Below are positions 17,144 to 25,367 of a DNA stretch of 64,000 nucleotides, piece by piece. The first letter of the stretch is position 1, and the number at the start of each line of letters is the position of its first letter. The stretch comes from Bacillota bacterium (GTDB taxonomy: Bacteria > Bacillota > Clostridia > Acetivibrionales > DSM-1351): positions 62,001 to 126,000 of the forward strand of contig JAEXOY010000018.1 of the NCBI GenBank assembly GCA_023439045.1. Direction: 5' to 3'. The notes beneath the pieces are model-generated. The model ran no database searches. It was not told the DNA's origin and worked only from the letters and a program-made list of their open reading frames with translations. Made by a program: the position numbers and the translations under genes.

Positions 17144-17881
17144 TTGATAGACAAATCTAAACCTATTCCGTTATATTTTCAGGTAAAAGAAGATTTAATG
17201 GAAAAAATTAAAAAAGGACAATTTAAGGTTAATGATCTAATACCTTCTGAAACTGAATTACAGGAGCAATATGATGTAAGTAGAATTACTATTAGACGAG
17301 CAATTCAAGAATTAGTACAAGAAGGTTTGTTATCGACGCAGCAGGGCAAGGGTACATATGTTAGTGAACCCAAAGCAAGTCAAGAGCTAAACCTAATTTC
17401 TAGCTGGGCAGAAACCATCAGTAATCTGGGTATGAATCACAAGAGTTCGATAATATCCCTTACAAAGGAACCCGCACCATTAGCAATTGCTCAGCTTCTC
17501 AATATTCAAGAAGGAGAAGTGTTGTATAAACTTGAAAGAGTAAGATTTGTGAATCAAGAGCCGATATGTTTAATGACAAATTATCTTTTACCAGCATGTG
17601 TTCCAGGCTTTTTAGAAAATGGCTTGGTGAGGGAATCATTATATGAAACACTTGAAAAGGATTACAATATTGTATTGAACAGGGCTGATGAAGTAGTTGA
17701 AGCAAAGGCTGCAAAGGCAAGAGAAGCAAATCTTCTTGAAATAAAAAGAGGTACACCATTGTTGCATGCTACTAGGGTTACGTATGATTTGGGAAATCGG
17801 CCTATTGAGGCTGTAATCACAATAACTAGAGGAGACAGATACTCATATAAAATAAAACTTGTTGGAAGAAAAAACATCTAA
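17144..17881 (+). CDS. GntR/UTRA-family transcriptional regulator (HutC subfamily)
   Basis: TTG 17144 is preferred because GGAAGGTG (17130-17137) lies just upstream; the longer ORF from 17099 lacks a site. The 245-residue protein has an N-terminal winged helix (PLYFQVKEDL, then LIPSETELQEQYDVSRITIR) and a C-terminal UTRA effector domain (from about residue 90). UTRA domains sense sugars, sugar phosphates or other small metabolites. The palindrome TATAACGTTATA precedes this gene and deoC, and a half-site lies at the minus-strand ADH operon, so it probably controls all three units. Confidence 0.93.
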   Translation: MIDKSKPIPLYFQVKEDLMEKIKKGQFKVNDLIPSETELQEQYDVSRITIRRAIQELVQEGLLSTQQGKGTYVSEPKASQELNLISSWAETISNLGMNHKSSIISLTKEPAPLAIAQLLNIQEGEVLYKLERVRFVNQEPICLMTNYLLPACVPGFLENGLVRESLYETLEKDYNIVLNRADEVVEAKAAKAREANLLEIKRGTPLLHATRVTYDLGNRPIEAVITITRGDRYSYKIKLVGRKNI

Positions 17882-17910
17882 TTTTTTTAAATTTATACAC
17901 TATCTTAATT

Positions 17911-17954
17911 TGACCTCCATAAATTAGTCTTTAAAGCCTAATTTATGGAGGTCA
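17911..17954 (+). terminator. perfect 17-bp inverted repeat after the first GntR gene
   Basis: Bases 17911-17927 are perfectly complementary to 17938-17954 with a 10-nt loop. It lies 29 nt after the stop codon. There is no T-run after the right arm, so it may be a weak or bidirectional terminator, or an mRNA 3'-end stabiliser. Confidence 0.65.
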
Positions 17955-18023
17955 GCCATATACCAAGCTGCTATTAAATCTAGGTATTTAAATTAAAACT
18001 ATTATTATTTATAATAAAATATG

Positions 18024-18052
18024 TTGACTGTAATATTTCTATTTGATATTAT
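18024..18052 (+). promoter_or_regulatory. promoter of the deoC operon
   Basis: TTGACT (18024-18029), a 17-bp spacer and TATTAT (18047-18052) form a good vegetative promoter. The operator at 18063-18079 starts 11 bases after the -10 box. Confidence 0.65.
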
Positions 18053-18062
18053 AGAGCTACAA

Positions 18063-18079
18063 CTTGTTATAACGTTATA
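18063..18079 (+). promoter_or_regulatory. putative GntR operator upstream of deoC
   Basis: CTTGT followed by the palindrome TATAACGTTATA (18068-18079), placed just downstream of the deoC promoter where a bound repressor would block initiation. It matches the site at 17010-17026. Confidence 0.7.
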
Positions 18080-18137
18080 TACATATCTTAATATTATATC
18101 GACATAACAAATTTATATCAAGAAAGGGACAAACATA

Positions 18138-18833
18138 ATGATACTAACAAAAAAAGATATTTCTCAAATGTTTGATTTAAGTTGTGTAAGAACATACAGT
18201 CACCAAGCGGATATTGATGAATTAATAGTAAATGCAAAAAGAAATGATTGTGGGCATGTTTCAGTGTTGCAGTGCTTTATTCCAGAAGTAAAAAAGCAGC
18301 TAGCTGATAGGCCTGATATAAAGGTGGTTGGAAATGTAAGTTTTCCTTCAGGCTCAGACACCACTTCATTGAAAGTTGCACAGGCAAAGGAAATGGTTGC
18401 GGTTGGTTGTGATGAGATTGATATGGTAATGAATATCGGATTTCTTCGCTCAGGAAAATTGAGAGAGGTCGAAGAGGATGTAAAGGCGGTTGTTAGTGTT
18501 ACAAAGGATATTCCTTTGAAGGTTATTATTGAAATATCTCAACTCCAAAAGAATGAGATTGAAAAGGCCTGTGAAATTTGTATAAATGCAGGAGCCGCTT
18601 TTGTTAAAACAGGTACAGGTTGGATGAACAACGGAACTACTCTTGAGGATATTAGACTATTGAAATCTATAGTTGGAGATTCCATCAAGATAAAGGCTTC
18701 TGGTGGCATAAGAGATCTAAAAACTCTTGTTGAGATGTATAAATTGGGTGCTGTTAGATTTGGAGTAAATTTAAGAAGTGGATTGGACATTTTGGAAGAG
18801 TGTAATAAACTAGGCGGAAAAGTAAGTATTTAA
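18138..18833 (+). CDS. deoC: deoxyribose-phosphate aldolase (DeoC-type class I aldolase)
   Basis: A 231-residue Schiff-base TIM barrel with the DeoC hallmarks: VVGNVSFPSGSDTT, ECIM-like DEIDMVMNIG, the Schiff-base lysine in AFVKTGTGW and the second lysine in IKIKASGGIRD. DeoC cleaves 2-deoxyribose-5-phosphate to glyceraldehyde-3-phosphate and acetaldehyde. The N-terminus (MFDLSCVRTY) departs from the usual IDHT start, and the gene sits with a sugar kinase rather than nucleoside genes, so another deoxy-sugar phosphate could be the substrate. It is under a promoter with a GntR operator. Confidence 0.88.
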   Translation: MILTKKDISQMFDLSCVRTYSHQADIDELIVNAKRNDCGHVSVLQCFIPEVKKQLADRPDIKVVGNVSFPSGSDTTSLKVAQAKEMVAVGCDEIDMVMNIGFLRSGKLREVEEDVKAVVSVTKDIPLKVIIEISQLQKNEIEKACEICINAGAAFVKTGTGWMNNGTTLEDIRLLKSIVGDSIKIKASGGIRDLKTLVEMYKLGAVRFGVNLRSGLDILEECNKLGGKVSI

Positions 18834-18860
18834 CTACAGAATAAAAGAAGGGTGATTGCC

Positions 18861-20399
18861 ATGTGTAAACGTATTATTTCTTATGATCTTGGAACTGGGG
18901 GGAACAAGGCTTCATTGTATGATGCTGAGGGTAATTGCCTTTGTTGGACGTTTGTTCCATATAATACTTACTATCCTCGTGTTGGTTGGCATGAACAACG
19001 TCCCCAGGAATGGTGGGACGCTGTAGTAGAAAGTACTAAGAAACTTCTTGAAAAAAGTGGTGAAGACAAGGGAAATATTGAGTGTTTGGCTATTTCAGGA
19101 CATAGCTTGGGCGCTGTCCCAGTAGATGAGAGTGGCACACTTTTGAGAGATGCTACTCCTATATGGTCGGATATACGAGCTAATAAAGAGGTTGAGGATT
19201 TCTTTAGCAGAGTAAACCAAGACGATTGGTATCTTTCAACAGGCAATGGATTTCCACCAGCTTGTTATACTATTTTCAAGATTATGTGGTACAAAAATAA
19301 TGAGCCTGAGATGTTCAAAAGAGTACATAAAATACTTGGTACAAAGGATTATATAAATTTTATGCTTACAGGAGTGATGAAAACAGACTACTCTTATGCA
19401 TCGGGCTGTGGAGCATATGATTTAATTAATTGGAAATATAACGCTGAATATATAAAAGCTAGCGAGATAGCTGAAGAAATTTTTCCTGATATTATTTCTT
19501 CTACAAGTGTATTGGGCAATCTCTCAAAAGAAGCGGCTGATGTGCTTGGTCTCACTACAAATGTGAGAGTGGTATGCGGTGGAGTTGATAATTCATGTAT
19601 GGCACTCGGTTCAAAAAATATCAAAAGTGGAAGAGTATACACTTCTCTTGGCTCATCAGCATGGATTGCAGTAACGGCAGAAACGCCAGTACTTGACTTA
19701 AAGGCAAAGCCATTTGTTTTTGCACACGTTATTCCTAATAATTATACATCTGCGGTAAGTATTTTTTCAGCGGGAACTACCTATACCTGGCTACGTGACA
19801 ATATTTGTAACGATTTAATTGAAAAGGCTAGGGTGGAAGGCAAAGATGCGTATTTTATGATGAATGAGCTGGCAGAAGATATACCTGTGGGCTCTAATAA
19901 TCTACTATTTAACCCAAGCCTTGCTGGTGGAACATCACAAGATGACAGTGCCAACATTAGGGGAGCATATATGGGCTTGGATTTGAAGCATGGAAAGGGT
20001 GAACTTATAAGGGCGTGTATGGAGGGGATTGCAATGAACCTAAGATTACGTCTGGACGTCTTAAAAAAGTATTGTAACTTGGATAGCGAAATGCTTTTGG
20101 TAGGAGGAGGAAGCAAGAGTCCCCTTTACAGAAGAATCTTTGCTGATGTATATAATATGCGTATAATAAAGACAAACATTGACCAGGATGCTGCAGCTCT
20201 TGGTGCAGCAGCACTTGCAGCAGTTGGCTGTGGGCTGTGGGATGATTTTAGCAGAATTGATACAATTCATGAGGTACAAGAAGTAGTGGATCCAGATGAA
20301 TGCAACAATTCCAAATATGAAAAAATATTACCAGTATTTGATTTTGCAGCATCTTGCCAATCTACAATTTCTGATAAGATTTTTGGCTTAAAACTTTAA
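18861..20399 (+). CDS. FGGY-family carbohydrate kinase (xylulokinase-like)
   Basis: ATG 18861 follows GGGTG at 18850-18854; an in-frame GTG at 18852 overlaps this site. The 512-residue kinase opens with ISYDLGTGGNKASLY, has the substrate segment GWHEQRPQEWW, the catalytic region CGGVDNSCMALG with Asp, and the adenosine motif VGGGSKSPLYRR. It lies 27 nt after deoC and before a small VOC protein, so it presumably makes the phosphosugar cleaved by the aldolase. For DeoC chemistry that would be a deoxy-sugar kinase, but the substrate is not decided by sequence. Confidence 0.9.
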   Translation: MCKRIISYDLGTGGNKASLYDAEGNCLCWTFVPYNTYYPRVGWHEQRPQEWWDAVVESTKKLLEKSGEDKGNIECLAISGHSLGAVPVDESGTLLRDATPIWSDIRANKEVEDFFSRVNQDDWYLSTGNGFPPACYTIFKIMWYKNNEPEMFKRVHKILGTKDYINFMLTGVMKTDYSYASGCGAYDLINWKYNAEYIKASEIAEEIFPDIISSTSVLGNLSKEAADVLGLTTNVRVVCGGVDNSCMALGSKNIKSGRVYTSLGSSAWIAVTAETPVLDLKAKPFVFAHVIPNNYTSAVSIFSAGTTYTWLRDNICNDLIEKARVEGKDAYFMMNELAEDIPVGSNNLLFNPSLAGGTSQDDSANIRGAYMGLDLKHGKGELIRACMEGIAMNLRLRLDVLKKYCNLDSEMLLVGGGSKSPLYRRIFADVYNMRIIKTNIDQDAAALGAAALAAVGCGLWDDFSRIDTIHEVQEVVDPDECNNSKYEKILPVFDFAASCQSTISDKIFGLKL

Positions 20400-20442
20400 A
20401 GCACTTTGTAGACCTATAAAAGTAATAATAGGGGGGAAAATA

Positions 20443-20832
20443 ATGAACATTGTTGGTGTTGATCATATTGCAATTAACACATTTGAATACGATAAATCGG
20501 TTAGATTCTATAGGGATATTTTGAAGCTAAAGCAGCTTCAGACAGTGGACTGTAGTGATTTTTATATCTCTTATTTTGAACTTCCTGGTGGAGCAAGACT
20601 TGAATTGTTTGACTACCATAATAAAAATAAAGTTATAGATAGGAATGAAAGCGATACTGGGCTTCGTCATGTAGCATTTAAGGTTGTTGATGTTGCTGCA
20701 CATGAAAATAAGTTGCGTGAAGCAGGTGTAGAAATTATATTATCTACGTGTGAGCTAGAGAATTTATCCTCAAGAGTACTGCTGTTTCTTGACCCAAACG
20801 GTGTAGTTATTGAATTCTGTGAACAATTATAA
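20443..20832 (+). CDS. VOC/glyoxalase-family protein
   Basis: A 129-residue protein with two beta-alpha-beta-beta-beta modules of the vicinal oxygen chelate superfamily. Likely metal ligands are His8 in VDHIAI, Glu in ARLELFDY, His in LRHVAFKV and Glu near the end in GVVIEFCE. An AGGGGGGA site precedes ATG 20443. Members include glyoxalase I, methylmalonyl-CoA epimerase and dioxygenases. As the last gene of the deoC-kinase operon it may isomerise or detoxify a keto-aldehyde from the pathway. It ends at a long terminator shared with the convergent operon. Confidence 0.85.
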   Translation: MNIVGVDHIAINTFEYDKSVRFYRDILKLKQLQTVDCSDFYISYFELPGGARLELFDYHNKNKVIDRNESDTGLRHVAFKVVDVAAHENKLREAGVEIILSTCELENLSSRVLLFLDPNGVVIEFCEQL

Positions 20833-20894
20833 TTGTTCAAAAATTTAAGCTTAGTTAATACCAAGCTATATAATAAGCGTTGACATAAAAATTC

Positions 20895-20948
20895 CTTTAT
20901 AAAGAGAACGGGATACCAAATGAGCGGTGTCCCGTTCTCTTTATAAAG
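20895..20948. terminator. bidirectional terminator with a 23-bp near-perfect stem
   Basis: Bases 20895-20917 pair with 20926-20948 across an 8-nt loop, with a single G-U pair. It lies between the convergent VOC and KDPG-aldolase genes and has A/T-rich ends on both strands, so it can serve both. Confidence 0.9.
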
Positions 20949-20973
20949 TTGGAGCAAAACAATATATACTTTT

Positions 20974-21615
20974 TTACTTTTGTCTTGCTTCTTTTATTTT
21001 TTGGATAAACTCTTTAGATAGTTTAGTAATACTTTCAAAATCTCCAGTCTTAGCGCCTGCAGTTAAACTACCGCCAGCCCCAACAGCTGAAGCCCCGGCC
21101 TTAATCCATTCGCCAACATTATCAATACTAACTCCTCCAGTTGGCATCATAGTAGCTTGAGGGAGAGGCCCTTTAATTGCTTTTATTATCTTTGGTCCAA
21201 AAGCTTCACCAGGGAATATCTTGAGCATATCAGCACCTAGTTCCATTGCTTCGATTACACCCTCAATAGTCATTACTCCTGGCATGCAGGGTACTTGGTA
21301 TCTATTACAAAGCTTGAGAGTATCCTTACTCAAAAATGGACTTACTATGTACTGTGCTCCCGAAAGTATTGCTATTCTTGCTGTTTCAGAATCCAATACT
21401 GTACCTGCACCAATAATAATTTCATTATTATATTCTTTTGCCAAATCCTCTATTACCTTTGTAGCCCCTGGTACGGTATAAGTTATTTCAATTGCTGCTG
21501 CACCACCCTTTAGACATGCATCTGTAATGCTCTTGGCTTCGTCCGAATTTTCTGCTCTTACAACCACCACAAGGCCCTTTTCTGTTATTTTATTTAATAC
21601 TTCCCACTTTTTCAT
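20974..21615 (-). CDS. KDPG/KHG-type aldolase (2-dehydro-3-deoxy-phosphogluconate aldolase family)
   Basis: A 213-residue class I aldolase with the Eda layout: the Glu of AIEITYTVPGA, IIGAGTVLDSETA, the Schiff-base lysine in DMLKIFPGEAFGP and the phosphate-binding MPTGGVSIDN. It cleaves a 2-keto-3-deoxy acid phosphate to pyruvate and an aldehyde phosphate. It is the last gene of the minus-strand operon and plausibly performs the terminal cleavage of an Entner-Doudoroff-like route. No dehydratase gene is present in the cluster. Confidence 0.92.
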   Translation of the reverse strand: MKKWEVLNKITEKGLVVVVRAENSDEAKSITDACLKGGAAAIEITYTVPGATKVIEDLAKEYNNEIIIGAGTVLDSETARIAILSGAQYIVSPFLSKDTLKLCNRYQVPCMPGVMTIEGVIEAMELGADMLKIFPGEAFGPKIIKAIKGPLPQATMMPTGGVSIDNVGEWIKAGASAVGAGGSLTAGAKTGDFESITKLSKEFIQKIKEARQK

Positions 21616-21681
21616 GCTCTAGCCACCCTTCATATAACAAGGCATTTTATAATGCCCGTAGTTTAAATAACTATGTATATT

Positions 21682-22248
21682 CTATTTCCATTTAGGGTTA
21701 TTGATAATTTCAACTTTTCCTTCATTTTCGACTATTAGTTTTCGGTATCCCTTAGTTTCAATGGTTCCGTAATCATGACCAGCATCTGCCCTGAAAACGA
21801 AAAAGGTTACCATTGGCTCAGTACCAGTATTTATGCTTCTATGTGCATACCTTCCAGGAACATAAACAGCCTTTCCTGGTGTCAATTTTTGAGCATCCCA
21901 TTCTCCCTCGGGATTTTCCATTAGCATATATCCCTCGCCACTTAGACAGTAGTAAACTTCAGCTGTATCAAGTATTGTATGGAAGTGGCCTTTTGTCATG
22001 AAAAATTCATTTCCAACTTTACCAGGGTATGTAATGCTAGTTCCGAACAATAGGTTGTTATCTGTCTCTGGAAGTCCCAGCTCATAAAATTCATATACCA
22101 GGGTGTCCTCCTGCTTCTGCATTTCTTCACGAGCTACCTCATTCAAATACATATTCTTCATACTTGAAAGATATCTTTTGGTAGACGTTCTATCACTTGA
22201 TAATCCGTTTATTAAGTCAAAATTAATAGTAAATGGAGTTTTATCCAT
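21682..22248 (-). CDS. cupin-type glucose-6-phosphate isomerase (cPGI family)
   Basis: Start ATG 22248 follows GGGAGGTG; an in-frame GTG at 22257 overlaps this site. The 188 residues match archaeal/clostridial cupin phosphoglucose isomerases. Metal-binding cupin residues are in KGHFHTILDTAEVYY (two His and Glu) and PGRYAHRS (third His). It interconverts an aldose-phosphate and ketose-phosphate, canonically glucose-6-P and fructose-6-P. Placement with dehydrogenase and aldolase genes suggests a pathway role rather than housekeeping glycolysis. Confidence 0.9.
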   Translation of the reverse strand: MDKTPFTINFDLINGLSSDRTSTKRYLSSMKNMYLNEVAREEMQKQEDTLVYEFYELGLPETDNNLLFGTSITYPGKVGNEFFMTKGHFHTILDTAEVYYCLSGEGYMLMENPEGEWDAQKLTPGKAVYVPGRYAHRSINTGTEPMVTFFVFRADAGHDYGTIETKGYRKLIVENEGKVEIINNPKWK

Positions 22249-22271
22249 TAAAATCACCTCCCAATTCTTGA

Positions 22272-23225
22272 TTAACCATTCATTTTCATGTCGTTTGCAA
22301 TTCTTTCACACTCGTCAAATACCTTGCCAGTAATGTCTATATGGAATACTTCTGCAATCACCTGAGTCCAACCGTGAATAAAGTAAATCCAGCCATCCTC
22401 AACGTGCAAGTTTTTTAATTCCTTTTGTGCTAATGCCTGGTGCATGAAATCTAGCTCTCCCCTATAATTAAGCTCCCAAACTAGGCTATTCATTGGATAA
22501 GAGGCTTCGTCAGTGAGAGGTGAGCCAGGTCTGTCTTTACCTAAGCCAGTAGCATTAATTATTAATGAATGAGGCTTTAATTTAGATAATAATTTATCAC
22601 TGATAGTTGGCTCTGGAGTAAGTACAAATTCTTTTTCAACTTCAGGATTTATTTGGTTGGCTATTTTTTCTAATTCTTCTAGCCTTGGCATACTCCTGTT
22701 TCCTACTATAAGCTTTGAAGGAATGTTATCACCAAATCTTTTTTTGTCAAATAGGTAGGAGGTAATCGCTATTGCACTTCCGCCAGCACCAAGAATAAAT
22801 ACTTCTCCACCTTTTTCCTTCCAATAGTTTTTAGGAACAAATGCCTCCAGGGATAAACCACTTGAGATTGGATCCTTAGCATAACCCTCTAGTTTACCGT
22901 CCTTTTTTGAAATGGAGGAAAGCTCACCAAACATTTGTGAATACGGATCAAGGTATTCAAACATATCTTTTGCAGCATTGTAAAGGTCAATTTTATGAGT
23001 TGTAACCAATGCGCCCAACGACAACTCATCATTTTTAATAAATTCTACAACCTCTCTGTACACCTCGGGCTTTGCATGAATTTCAATATCAATACCCTTG
23101 ATAACTGTATTCTCCAGCCCTAAAGCCTTTGCCCAAAGAGGGAAGAGCTTCATTATTGATGACTTAGTAGTTGTAACTCCAATAAAATACATAGTTGGTT
23201 GTGTAGCCTTTTGCGGTAAAACCAT
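22272..23225 (-). CDS. shikimate dehydrogenase-like NAD(P)-dependent oxidoreductase
   Basis: Start ATG 23225 has GAGGA eight bases upstream. The 317-residue protein has the shikimate/quinate dehydrogenase fold. The N-terminal substrate domain has LGALVTTHK, where the Lys matches the catalytic lysine of AroE. The Rossmann domain has FILGAGGSAIAITSYL, then VGNRSMPR and INATGLGKDRPGSP. It is longer and more divergent than AroE and lies in a sugar operon, so it probably oxidises another cyclic polyol or sugar acid. Shikimate synthesis is unlikely because no aromatic genes are near. Confidence 0.82.
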   Translation of the reverse strand: MVLPQKATQPTMYFIGVTTTKSSIMKLFPLWAKALGLENTVIKGIDIEIHAKPEVYREVVEFIKNDELSLGALVTTHKIDLYNAAKDMFEYLDPYSQMFGELSSISKKDGKLEGYAKDPISSGLSLEAFVPKNYWKEKGGEVFILGAGGSAIAITSYLFDKKRFGDNIPSKLIVGNRSMPRLEELEKIANQINPEVEKEFVLTPEPTISDKLLSKLKPHSLIINATGLGKDRPGSPLTDEASYPMNSLVWELNYRGELDFMHQALAQKELKNLHVEDGWIYFIHGWTQVIAEVFHIDITGKVFDECERIANDMKMNG

Positions 23226-23246
23226 AGTATCACTCCTCAATTTTTA

Positions 23247-24227
23247 TTATTTATACTTGCTAAAAGCCCTTGCGGGATTAACAACAGTAAACTTATTTAT
23301 TGCTTTTTCGGATAAGCCATATTTCTTCAATAAAGGGATAAAGGATACCTTGATATAATCAAGGCCAATGCTCCCACCATAGCTTTTCATTCTTTCTCTT
23401 GTAGAATCAAGACCAATAAGAATTTTATCCTCATAACCCCTTGCTACCATGTCTGTTATTAACTCAGCCTCTGCTTCGTCAGAATGGTATTTAAATCTGC
23501 CTATGGTATCAAACTCCATATAAACGCCGGTCTCTGCAACCTCTAGAAGATAGCTGATATCATCTAGATTTCTATCTAGGTGGCAGATTATTATTGAATG
23601 GGCAGGAACGCCATGGTCTGTAAATAGTTGAATTTGCTCAAGTGCACCTTTTCCAAACTCAGTGTGGCTCATAATGGGTGTTCCAGTGCTAATGGATGCA
23701 AATGAGGCAGCATTAAAGAGTCTAGAATAGGTAGCATCAACACCAGCAATATCAGAGGCGGTCTTTATAACGCCTGCAAGTGCTGGGATTGTTTTTGATG
23801 GGAATTGCTTATCTGCATCTATATACATTCCATAAGTAAGTTCATTAATGAATAGTGTACTAAGAGCCTCTGCGTTTATTGTATGAATCCAATGGTCTTC
23901 CGGATAAAATATAAGCTTGTGAAAGCCGGTTGAGGCAACGATATTTATTCCAGCTTGCTTAGATGTCTCAACCAGGTATTCTGACATTCTTCCGCAACCT
24001 AATGGTTGTGCATCAACAATACTATTTCCTCCAGCTGCTTTGTAAAGCCTTGCCTCAGATAGGCTTAAGTCAAAATCATCAGCTCTCAGGGCTGCATTTA
24101 CCTTCGCAGACTGGCCGTCAGCTAAAAACAGATGTTCGTGACTATGGCAGAAACCAAATTGTGAGCAGGGAATAGACCCTACTATAGTTTGAATATTGTT
24201 TGTCTTTGTAATAGAAGTCATAATCAT
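23247..24227 (-). CDS. phosphotriesterase-family metal-dependent hydrolase (probable lactonase)
   Basis: ATG 24227 is the best start, with AAAGG about seven bases upstream and only 10 nt from the previous stop. The longer frame reads into the upstream gene. The 326 residues form an amidohydrolase barrel with metal motif HSHEH near the N-terminus, MSHTEFGKG, ICHLDRNLDD and a late Asp in IGLDSTRER. Several family members hydrolyse sugar-phosphate lactones. With two dehydrogenase genes beside it, lactone opening is the most economical role, but this is inferred. Confidence 0.85.
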   Translation of the reverse strand: MIMTSITKTNNIQTIVGSIPCSQFGFCHSHEHLFLADGQSAKVNAALRADDFDLSLSEARLYKAAGGNSIVDAQPLGCGRMSEYLVETSKQAGINIVASTGFHKLIFYPEDHWIHTINAEALSTLFINELTYGMYIDADKQFPSKTIPALAGVIKTASDIAGVDATYSRLFNAASFASISTGTPIMSHTEFGKGALEQIQLFTDHGVPAHSIIICHLDRNLDDISYLLEVAETGVYMEFDTIGRFKYHSDEAEAELITDMVARGYEDKILIGLDSTRERMKSYGGSIGLDYIKVSFIPLLKKYGLSEKAINKFTVVNPARAFSKYK

Positions 24228-24237
24228 ATACCAGCCT

Positions 24238-25176
24238 TTATTCAAGCATATCGAGAAGATTTTTTGTTGAAACCATAACCATGTTTTCAACTGCTTCATT
24301 GGTAAAAGCACCAATATGAGGTGTAAGAATAAAATTATCAAGTGAAAGAAGCTTTTCTCCCTCTTTAGGAGGTTCACTAGAGAATACGTCCTGAGCTGCT
24401 CCAGCTATTTTTTTGTTTATTAATGCGTCGTATAGGTCCGCCTCATTAACTAACTCTCCTCTTGAAGTATTAATAATAAAGGCCGTAGGCTTCATTATGT
24501 TAAGGATATCCTTATTTAGTATTCCTTTTGTTTCAGGTGTAACTGGCGCATGAAGGGATATGTAATCACATGAACTAAAAAGCTCTGTAATGTCCTGTGT
24601 GAGCGTTACGTTATATTCTTGTAGAAATGCATCATCCTTAAAATAGGGGTCATATATTATTACATCCATCAAAAGGCCCTTAGCTCTTTTGGCTACTTCT
24701 TTACCAATTTGTCCTCCACCAAATAAGCCAAGTTTCTTACCTGTTAGCTCCGACCCAATAACTCTACCCCAGCCTCCTGCTTTTATACCTGCAGAAATGG
24801 TTGGAATATTTCGTGAGATTGAGAACATAAGTGCAATAGCATGTTCAGCTACTGATATACTGTTTGTACCTATAGCATTTTTAACCTTGATACCAAGTTC
24901 CTTTGCTTTATCAAGATCAATATTGTCCATACCAACACCATACTTTGAGATGGCCTTTAAATCCCTGCATTTTTCTAGTACAGCTGCAGGTAAAGGGTCA
25001 ATACCAACAATAATACCGATAACGTCAGATGAAGCAGCCTGTAGGATATCTTCTTCTGTAAATGTGCGACCAAGAGTATTCTCTATTATTTCATACCCCT
25101 GCTTCACTATTAGTGGATAAGCCTTAGTTTTGTAGGTTCCAAAAGATTTTGGCGTAATTAATATTTTTTTTTTCAT
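24238..25176 (-). CDS. D-isomer-specific 2-hydroxyacid dehydrogenase (phosphoglycerate dehydrogenase-like)
   Basis: A 312-residue NAD-dependent dehydrogenase. Its NAD-binding motif is LGLFGGGQIGKEVAKRA and the catalytic trio lies in INTSRGELVN (Arg), DVFSSEPP (Glu) and LTPHIGAF (His). It lacks the C-terminal ACT domain of biosynthetic SerA. As the promoter-proximal gene of the minus-strand operon, downstream of three GntR operator-like repeats, it should oxidise or reduce a sugar-derived 2-hydroxyacid. The substrate is unknown. Confidence 0.9.
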   Translation of the reverse strand: MKKKILITPKSFGTYKTKAYPLIVKQGYEIIENTLGRTFTEEDILQAASSDVIGIIVGIDPLPAAVLEKCRDLKAISKYGVGMDNIDLDKAKELGIKVKNAIGTNSISVAEHAIALMFSISRNIPTISAGIKAGGWGRVIGSELTGKKLGLFGGGQIGKEVAKRAKGLLMDVIIYDPYFKDDAFLQEYNVTLTQDITELFSSCDYISLHAPVTPETKGILNKDILNIMKPTAFIINTSRGELVNEADLYDALINKKIAGAAQDVFSSEPPKEGEKLLSLDNFILTPHIGAFTNEAVENMVMVSTKNLLDMLE

Positions 25177-25218
25177 TCTAAAACCCCCATTTTAATTATT
25201 ATTTTTTAATGTATGTAC

Positions 25219-25323
25219 AAATGTATTTATGTAAGTATGTAAATACATATAAGTTATGTATTAATGTAAGAATGTAATTACATATAAATTATGTATTAAT
25301 GTAAGAATGTAATTACATATATC
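25219..25323. repeat. three tandem 35-bp repeats, each with a GntR operator-like palindrome
   Basis: The period is exactly 35 bp. ATGTATT(A/T)ATGTAAG starts at 25221, 25256 and 25291. Cores are ATGTAAATACAT at 25237-25248 (one base off perfect) and ATGTAATTACAT at 25272-25283 and 25307-25318. The array lies upstream of the minus-strand operon. The same palindrome lies before the second GntR gene at 26159-26170. Confidence 0.85.
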
Positions 25324-25335
25324 CTTTAAATAAAC

Positions 25336-25353
25336 GTCTTGATATATCAAGAC
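25336..25353. other. perfect 18-bp palindrome GTCTTGATATATCAAGAC
   Basis: It lies 14 nt after the GntR stop codon (minus strand) and before the 35-bp operator array. It can fold into a 7-bp hairpin with a 4-nt loop but lacks a T-run. It is either a weak terminator or another protein-binding site. Confidence 0.5.
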
Positions 25354-25367
25354 ATATATTTAATCTA

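Noticed and set aside
20927..21513. Plus-strand ORFs opposite the KDPG-type aldolase gene
   Set aside because: Antisense shadows of a well-recognised aldolase, without start signals.
25219..25323. Possible CRISPR array
   Set aside because: The units are directly adjacent with no unique spacers, and the copies match the palindromic operator of the neighbouring regulator gene.
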